Assembly (NCBI GenBank): GCA_038380435.1
Contig: JAWZYU010000019.1
Location: 21,787,801-21,851,800 of the forward strand
DNA length: 64,000 nt
Direction of reading: 5' to 3'
Source: Ryuthela nishihirai
Taxonomy: Eukaryota > Arthropoda > Arachnida > Araneae > Heptathelidae
Within the stretch, counting starts at the first letter, position 1. Each line of letters opens with the position of its first letter. A model generated the notes under the pieces. The model searched no databases. It saw only the letters and a program-made list of their open reading frames with translations, and was not told the DNA's origin. Made by a program: the position numbers and the translations under genes. Positions 58,393 to 64,000 of this stretch are shown piece by piece.

Positions 58393-58464
58393 AGGGAGAG
58401 AAAAGGAAAGGATAAGAAAAAATATAAGGACAAGGGAAGGAAAAGGAGATGCATTATATTGTAA
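58393..58464 (+). CDS. Ras1: Ras terminal exon: polybasic hypervariable region and CAAX box
   Basis: Acceptor aatttacag; 23 codons plus TAA, phase 0. It encodes residues 167-189, a Lys/Arg-rich tail (14 basic residues) ending GRKRRCIIL. Cys186 is the prenylation site. There is no second cysteine upstream for palmitoylation, so the tail is K-Ras4B-like in logic. Leu at the X position predicts geranylgeranylation by GGTase-I rather than farnesylation, as in fly Ras85D (which ends in Leu). The total of 189 residues matches H-Ras and fly Ras85D. The alternative acceptor two bases downstream would break the frame. Confidence 0.92.
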   Translation, partial: RERKGKDKKKYKDKGRKRRCIIL

Positions 58465-58471
58465 AGTAAGT
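58465..58471 (+). other. Possible splice donor just after the Ras stop codon
   Basis: The stop TAA (58462-58464) is followed by one A and then GTAAGTAT, a near-perfect 5' splice site starting at 58466. This suggests that the 3' UTR is itself split by an intron, so the real 3' UTR and poly(A) site may lie far downstream. If it is unused, the first AATAAA hexamers I see downstream are at 59616-59621 and 60002-60007. Confidence 0.3.
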
Positions 58472-59320
58472 ATATTTATAAAATGTTAAACTGTTTTACA
58501 TATTTATTTTATGTTCTTAATTTTTTACTGTTACTAAAGATTTGATTTTATACCATGGAATGGATATGTCCTCAGTGGACTTTAATTCCTATGCCTAGGC
58601 TTGGTTTTCAGTGGGATATATTACTCCATTTTCTTCTCAGCCTTCTTCTTCCCTTTGCTGCTGTATTTTTATCTTTACACCTTCCCAAGTTCTTCTAAAC
58701 TGAGAATTGACACCAGATGTTCTTTTGCTGTTTCCCTTCCTCCATTTGTAAATATGTCCTTAAAGCATGAGATCCTCATGTTTTTCACACCCTTTTTCAC
58801 TTTGACTTCCTTGTAAGTTTTATGCCTTAACCATACAATCTTCATCAAACATTTTAAGAAATTTGTGTTTGTCTCTAATCTTTTCTTTTAGGACTTCCAT
58901 CAGAGGACTTTTTTCTGAGCCATATGAGAATATGTAAAAAAAAAATGGCTTGAAAAATTGCCATTCTATATTCGTTATTCTTACCACACAACGTTTAATA
59001 GTAGCTGTTATTCCTTTTACATTTTCTTCCAACTGTACAAACTGGATATTCTATCAGTTTGTAAATGTGATTCAAGATATTTAACACATTCACTTCTGGA
59101 AATTATTTCCATACAACTTGTAAGCATTCAATAAGGTGATTTTTCACATACGTTTGTTCTCGATGGAAATTGTTGTTTAGCCTCCAGCTACTCTTCATTT
59201 AGATTTTTACCTATCTTCCTATTGCATTTTGCTCATCACTTTTTGGTTTGTCAAAACAGTTGTTTCACCATATTTTCATATTTTATATTGTGACAGTGAC
59301 TTAATGATTTATGTATCAAA
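58472..59320 (+). other. Ras 3' flank (UTR or intron), nothing recognised
   Basis: Either 3' UTR or, if the donor at 58466 is used, a 3' UTR intron. No coding resemblance. Confidence 0.35.
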
Positions 59321-59645
59321 GAAAGCTTCTGATGTAGGGAGTGTCATAGGCTATAAAAAGTTTACTTCCTGTACTTTGTTCCACTATATCTTCAGAATGC
59401 AAGGGCCAAAAGTAACAGGTTACATTTCAAATGAAAGCTTGTGACATGGAGAGTGTCATGGGTTATAAAAATCCTCCATACTTTCTTCCCCCTCCCCCCA
59501 AAAAGTGGGGAAAATAGGTAAAGATTTGTTCTACTATATCATTTGAATGTTAGGGCCAAATATAACAAGCTATAAGATGAAATGAAAAGTTGTGATGCAG
59601 GGGAGTGTTGGGGGCAATAAAAATATAGGAACCATCATTTTTCGT
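59321..59645 (+). repeat. Degenerate tandem repeat, three units
   Basis: Unit starts gaaagcttctgatgtaggga (59321), gaaagcttgtgacatggaga (59433) and gaaaagttgtgatgcagggg (59584), each followed by agtgt..ataaaaa and then ctatat..gaatg.agggcca. Periods 112 and 151 bp. Confidence 0.75.
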
Positions 59646-59690
59646 TTCATAGATTAATTTATGTCAGTTTCTTTTCATATAGACTAATTT

Positions 59691-60262
59691 ATGCCCCCCC
59701 CCCCCCACTATTCAAATTAAAACTTGTGAAGTCTCCAATATCATGATCCTCTGAAGGTTTTGATAAAATGTTTTCTAATGCACTCTACAAGAATCAGACT
59801 CAAGTCCTCCATCCCCTTCCCACCACCAACTTTTTTCTGGGTACTACTCTAGTAAATGTTTCACATAATTCAATAGAATTTACCGTGTGGCTACAAATGT
59901 TTTTCAGTGTAATGATAAACTTGATATCTATAGGTCATTGAATCAGTCTAACAATTTGTATGCAAATTATTGTATTTCTAGAAATTTATATTCTTTAGAT
60001 TAATAAATTGGGTACCATGGAGGACATTGGTGTCCTCTTCAGAATATTTTCCTCCCAATCCTGCTTCTTAAAAATTTTTTCAACTAAAAGTATTGAGAGT
60101 TTTGCCTTGTCAGTGCAAGTACTTTCAATCTTTTACCTTTCTCTGAATGAACACTAAAAATTTGCTCTAAGCAATCATACTGGTAGCCAGATGGGACTTC
60201 AAATTATGCTCCCCCCCCACTATTCAAGTTAAAGCTTGTGAAGTCTCCAATATCTTGAACTA
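59691..60262 (+). repeat. C-run plus 50-bp duplicated segment, two copies
   Basis: A C-run followed by ccactattcaaattaaaact and tgtgaagtctccaatatcat at 59696-59745 recurs at 60209-60255. Between them lies unassigned AT-rich sequence. Confidence 0.7.
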
Positions 60263-60272
60263 CCTCAACATG

Positions 60273-60320
60273 GACCCCCCCCCCAAAAAAAAAAAAAAAA
60301 AAAAAAAAAGAGAGAGAGGA
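60273..60320. repeat. C-run, A-run and GA microsatellite
   Basis: Nine or so C, then about 25 A, then gagagagagg. Length is probably polymorphic and assembly-sensitive. Confidence 0.9.
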
Positions 60321-60799
60321 GGAAATGTGGTTGATGTTTAATGAGTCATATATGAAATGAAAAAGTTTCTAAGGGTAAGTGTTTTTAGTGATGAAATAAT
60401 TTTTTCAAATTTAAAAGATGCCCATTTTCCTATGTATACTATAAAGTATAGAAAATAAATTAAAATATATCAATGGTGCAATCAGCTACTGAATTCATAT
60501 TCACTTCAAAGGAAAATATGACACTAATTTACCTACTCAACAAGATTGCTTAGGCCCTATCTTCCTTTGAAGGAAATATTAATTCAGTGGCTAATTGCCC
60601 CATTGATATGCTTTAGTTTTATTTTCTTCTTTTTAGAGTACATAGAGAAAGATAGATTTTTTTTTAAAATTTAATATGTATTTTTTCATTGTACACTCAG
60701 TTTCATTGTAGTCCTGTGCAAAGATACCTGTATCATTTTCAGAAAAAGAAAATTGTATTTCTTTATCTGTTGGACCTCTCATATTTGATTATTCTGTTT
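60321..60799. other. Unassigned AT-rich flank
   Basis: 60420-60480 and 60540-60660 look loosely inverse-complementary (cccattttcctatgtatact against agtacatagagaaagataga; caatggtgcaatcagctact). This may be a worn palindromic MITE. Confidence 0.35.
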
Positions 60800-61480
60800 T
60801 CAGTGTTTAGTAGACTAGGTATATATTTAAACTAGAAGGATAACATATCGCTTTTGTCGAATACGTGATGTTCATTTTTAGAGAAAATGAAGTTTTTCAT
60901 TTTCCAAATTTTGCCTTCTTTAACAGTAGTAATTTGTGCTAAATGGATGATTGGAAAATGTAAGTAATAATATTTTATTAGTCATATAAAGGGCAAAAAG
61001 ATAATTCATTTATCCCTACAGATGAAAAAAAATTCTTTTTCTTATCCCCTAAAGTAAGAGTTAAATCATCCAGTGTATATAAAATGAAATTTATTATCAA
61101 AAATATTTTTTTTTATAAATTTACTACTTAAATTTAATATTTTTGATGGAAACTGTTGAATTTTAACCAAATGTAACTTAATTAAAACATATGATTATCA
61201 ATTATTCTGTTCTTCAATACATTCTATCACCAGAATTTCTAATTTCTAGCATAAATATATAATTTGCAATATTACTTCAAGTTTTACATTTTCTACATTT
61301 AATGCCCTCTAATGATGGTAAATTAAGGCTATTTGGAGGATTTGAAAACTATGAAATGTCACATTTTGTTAGTACCTATTGGAACTCAAAAAGAATATTT
61401 TATATACTAATAAGGTTAAAAACAGTTAAAATTCTATAATAATTTTATATCATGATAATGCTGTGGTACAAAAGTTAAAA
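60800..61480 (+). repeat. Repeat family Y copy
   Basis: 60831-61075 parallels 13270-13510 (aaactagaaggataa, gatgattggaaaatg, catttatccct). 61230-61400 carries the aatttctagcataaatatat, tttgcaatattact and gtaaattaaggct core. Confidence 0.6.
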
Positions 61481-61831
61481 ACCTTCTTCCAGGGAGTAGT
61501 TTTCAAGCCTAAGGAAGTGCTGTACATTACCATTAATAATTATGGAATATACTAAAATAACACCTTAAAATTACCCCAATTTTACATATTGACTCAAAGT
61601 TAACTCTTCCAATCGGAGACCAACTAGAGTTACATATAAAATGAACATATTTACCAATTTTGCTGGTACAATTGCATTTTCAGCGATGATGTCATGCTGC
61701 TGCTACTGATGATTATAAATGCTACCAGTCCTTAAAATAGATGTTCTTCTTGTAGTTTTACAATGTATGCATAGAGGTTGTGAACTGACGAATTTCTTTA
61801 GTGTCCACATCCAGGTCTGAAGCTTCATTCA

Positions 61832-61873
61832 ACACTGATGCTTGAAATGTGATAGCATTTCAAGCATCAGTGT
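61832..61873. repeat. Perfect 18-bp hairpin at the LINE 5' junction
   Basis: 61832-61849 is the exact inverse complement of 61856-61873 with a 6-base loop. It sits where recognisable Jockey sequence begins. Confidence 0.9.
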
Positions 61874-62837
61874 CAAGGTGTGATTACTGAGTGGGGCCTC
61901 CTCAAAGTCACCAAGGTGGAAATCCTCTCAGAGCTCACTGCCCAAGGAGTAACAGCAGTCCACCTGGTTTCGACGCACCATGATGGGAAATGGTACCTAC
62001 GCAGGTACTGATTGTGACATTTAATATGCCATGCCTGCCTTCTTCCATCAAGGCAGGTTATTTACATTGTGAGGTATGACAGTATATACCGAACCCTCTG
62101 CTCTGCTTTCAGTGCCAGATATATGGTCATGCTCACACAGCTTGCTGGGGCAAACCCACCTGTGCTCCCTGTGGTAGTAAGGATCACCTTGATCCTAACT
62201 GCACAGCAGAAAAGACAAGCTGTGTGAACTGTACTGGCGAACATCCGGCATACTCCCGCGACTGTCCGAAGTGGAAGGAGGAAAAGGAGGTGCAATGCTT
62301 GAAAGTAATGAATAACATCTCATATGTTGAGGCAAGAAAGCTCACTGCACCGCCCTCCCCACCTGGCAAGGTATCTTATGCCAGTGCAGTCATTGGAAAG
62401 CCCATCGTTCCAATGACTTTGGTGGCAGTGCAGACTGATATCAGTGTACCACCTACTGTCTTTTTGCCTGCAGCTAAGTACCTCCTGACATAGGCAAAAC
62501 CGAGGGTGGTGTTGACTTCGACATCAACCCTGGTTTCTATTCCTGCAACTCAGCCTTCCACCTCCATCGGAAGGTCTCCTCCTTCCCGCCCTCAGACAGC
62601 AAGATCTTCCAAACCGAAGGTTTTTTTTTTTTGGAAGAGGGAGAAATTTTGTTTTTTTGGCCCCCACTGGAGCCAAAAAAGAAAATTATAACTCCTCCTC
62701 AAAGAGCAGACACCGATCCGTGTCCCTCGGACAATTCCGAGGACATGAATATGTACCACCCCCTATTCACTAAACCATCCTCTGCAGCTGTTAAGCTGAA
62801 TAGGAATTCATCATCCACCCACTCTTCTAAGTCCTGA
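61870..62837 (+). pseudogene. Jockey ORF1 (gag-like, zinc knuckles)
   Basis: Fragments VTKVEILSELTAQGVTAVHL and HHDGKWYLR (upstream RNA-binding part), then YIPNPLLCFQC. First knuckle CFQCQIYGHAHTAC (from 62104), second CAPCGSKDHLDPNC (both Cx2Cx4Hx4C), third CVNCTGEHPAYSRDC (Cx2Cx3Hx6C). These are followed by CPKWKEEKEVQ and ISYVEARKL, typical of arthropod Jockey ORF1. One TGA at 62077-62079 and later frameshifts break it. Confidence 0.88.
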
Positions 62838-62838
62838 G

Positions 62839-64000
62839 ATGGCCACATTCCTACAATGGAATTGTCGTGGATTCCATAGAAATATTGATGACATCAAGGC
62901 TCTCCTTCAGGCACACCAGCCCATCTGTGTGTGCCTGCAGGAGACATACTTGCAGACAGTCACAGATCCCATGATCCGGTAATTTTCATTAGTTCACCAA
63001 GACCAGGATGGAGATGGTTCGGCTCACAGGGGTGTCGCCATCCTCGTGAGCAACCATTCTCCATTCCAGGTCATACCCCTCACCACCAACTTAGAGGCGG
63101 TAGCCATCCACTCTTTGTGGGGTTCTCTCTGACTGTCGCTTGGTATATCTTCCACCTGTAAGCGTCTTCCAGGAAGATATTGATGATCTTGTCTCACAGC
63201 TGCCGTCCTCCTTCATCATCATGGGGGGGGGGGGGGGATGACTCAGTCATTAGCATGCCAGACTTGTAATCTGCAGTTCACAGGTTTGAGTCCTAGTTGG
63301 AACAGCATTGAGATTTATCTCTGCAAAACTCCTCACCCTGCCCACGATCAGTAGGGGACACTGATGGGCTTGGAAAGGCTGCTGTCCATTGGATGGGATG
63401 TTAAGCCATGGCTCCATGTGCGAGAGAGCCATACCCTGTGCATGTTAAAGAACACGCTGGATGGCCTTGATGGGAGGCTACCATCTGTCTCCTAACAGCT
63501 GTTCCATTGGGTCCCCTCCCCCAACCTTCTCTGAGCCTTTGGGGTCCTTATGACCTGGTCATTTAGTCCATTGTGTGCTAAAAAGTGCCACTCAGAGGTA
63601 AAACAACCCAACAACCCTCATCATGGGGGACCTCATTGGACACAGTCCACCCTGGGGCAGTTCTGACACCAATGGGAGGAGTGGGGTCCTGGAGCAGTGG
63701 GTCCTGGATCATTCTCTCTCTCCCTGTTGAACACCAGTGTCAGTACTTACTTTCACTCCCCAACCCGTACATTCACTGTCATTGACCTCACCATCTGCTC
63801 CTCGATCCTTCCACTCTTTACATGAGAGGTCGAGGATAACCCTTACAGAAGTGATCACCTCCCTGTGGTGTGCCCATCTACTGTGGGGGGCCTTGCAGTC
63901 CTTCATGCGTCTCAAGGTGGAGGCTTGATCAGGCTGACTGGAGTGGTTTCGAGCTGCTCTCTGAGCTTGATCACTCTGTCAGCCAGGAGTCCATCAATGT
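62839..64000 (+). pseudogene. Jockey ORF2 endonuclease domain, interrupted
   Basis: MATFLQWNCRGFHRNIDDIK and QPICVCLQETYLQ carry the first catalytic Asn and Glu of the apurinic-type endonuclease. A TAA follows at 62980-62982. The domain continues in other frames (RGVAILVSNHSPFQVIPL, FIIMG, then after the SINE DLIGHSPPWGSSDTNGR, normally GDFNGHNPLWG). The reverse transcriptase would lie beyond the window. Confidence 0.88.
63228..63617 (+). mobile_element. SINE-A in the Jockey ORF2, 12-bp target duplication
   Basis: Flanked by tcatcatggggg at 63216-63227 and 63618-63629. It interrupts the FIIMGD..G.. endonuclease block between Gly and Asp. The head is preceded by a G-run. Body and tail as in the family consensus. 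Confidence 0.9.

Larger units (their letters stand above)
12569..58464 (+). other. Ras1: Ras small GTPase gene, last four coding exons and introns
   Basis: Four exons with GT..AG boundaries join in frame (phases 2, 0, 1, 0) to give residues 66-189 of a canonical Ras, using H-Ras numbering exactly: NKCD at 116-119, ETSAK at 143-147, CAAX Cys at 186, length 189. Ras is a membrane-anchored GTP/GDP switch that passes receptor tyrosine kinase signals to Raf/MAPK and PI3K. The visible part carries the end of switch II, the guanine-specificity loops, helices 3-5 and the membrane anchor. Introns are 19620, 18793 and 7107 bp and are filled with transposons. Residues 1-65 (P-loop, G12, G13, switch I, Q61) are not found in bases 1-12568, so their exons lie upstream. 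Sequence such as [13 protein letters not shown] separates it from Rap, Ral and R-Ras. Identity is very secure; one-to-one orthology to a named gene is inference. Confidence 0.96.
61870..64000 (+). mobile_element. Jockey-type LINE, 5'-truncated, runs off the window
   Basis: ORF1 with three zinc knuckles (about 61870-62837) and ORF2 endonuclease (62839 onward) in the order usual for Jockey. The ORF1 stop and ORF2 start overlap closely (TGAGATG, 62835-62841). A SINE-A copy splits the endonuclease. Several stops and frameshifts in both ORFs make it non-functional. It lies downstream of Ras on the same strand. Confidence 0.9.

Noticed and set aside
63250..63432. 60-codon frame on the - strand
   Set aside because: Antisense of a SINE-A copy; the same text recurs at every SINE-A (for example 9801-10007 and 20194-20457).

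Overview
This window is eukaryotic, AT-rich, intron-dominated DNA from an invertebrate. It is most likely an arthropod, and a chelicerate is my guess from the style of the Ras protein and of the Jockey, Tc1/mariner and Buster elements; this is inference. The only host gene I can support is a canonical Ras GTPase (H/K/N-Ras and Drosophila Ras85D type) on the + strand. Four coding exons (12569-12671, 32292-32331, 51125-51285, 58393-58464) join in frame and give residues 66-189 of a 189-residue Ras. The exons for residues 1-65 (P-loop, switch I, start of switch II) are not visible and must lie upstream of base 1. The protein ends in a polybasic tail and a CAAX box, CIIL, whose terminal Leu predicts geranylgeranylation.

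Everything else is intron or downstream flank, largely built of transposable elements. The incomplete first intron (1-12568) holds a tandem AT-rich repeat, Tc1-like copies, a short LINE tail, a pogo/Tigger relic, a nearly complete hAT-Buster transposon (5729-8373) with an 8-bp target duplication, and a mariner relic. The second intron (12672-32291) holds a deep nest: a non-LTR retrotransposon (17462-21960, - strand) broken by a solo LTR that itself carries a SINE, and by a rosa-type MITE. It also holds a five-layer nest of Tc1 elements and an inverted SINE pair (24780-28752). The third intron (32332-51124) holds a foldback-like composite with very long inverted repeats (34088-38690), two long-TIR elements, a cluster of SINEs, an almost intact DD41D (rosa-like) transposon (44272-45729) with one in-frame stop, a mariner, and a second rosa-type MITE. 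The fourth intron (51286-58392) holds a Tc1 element split by the same solo-LTR family and a second copy of the foldback-like unit. Downstream of the gene are degenerate tandem repeats and a 5'-truncated Jockey-type LINE (about 61870 to the window end).

Three tRNA-derived SINE families recur. SINE-A is about 380 bp with 11 copies, several with perfect 12-14 bp target duplications. SINE-B has a tRNA-Ser-like head. SINE-C is a short tRNA-like unit. A LINE-tail family called H here has three copies of 442, 218 and 106 bp that share one 3' end; the terminal hairpin varies between copies with compensatory base changes. That covarying hairpin, the DD41D transposon with its two MITEs, and the foldback-like composite are the observations I find most worth following.
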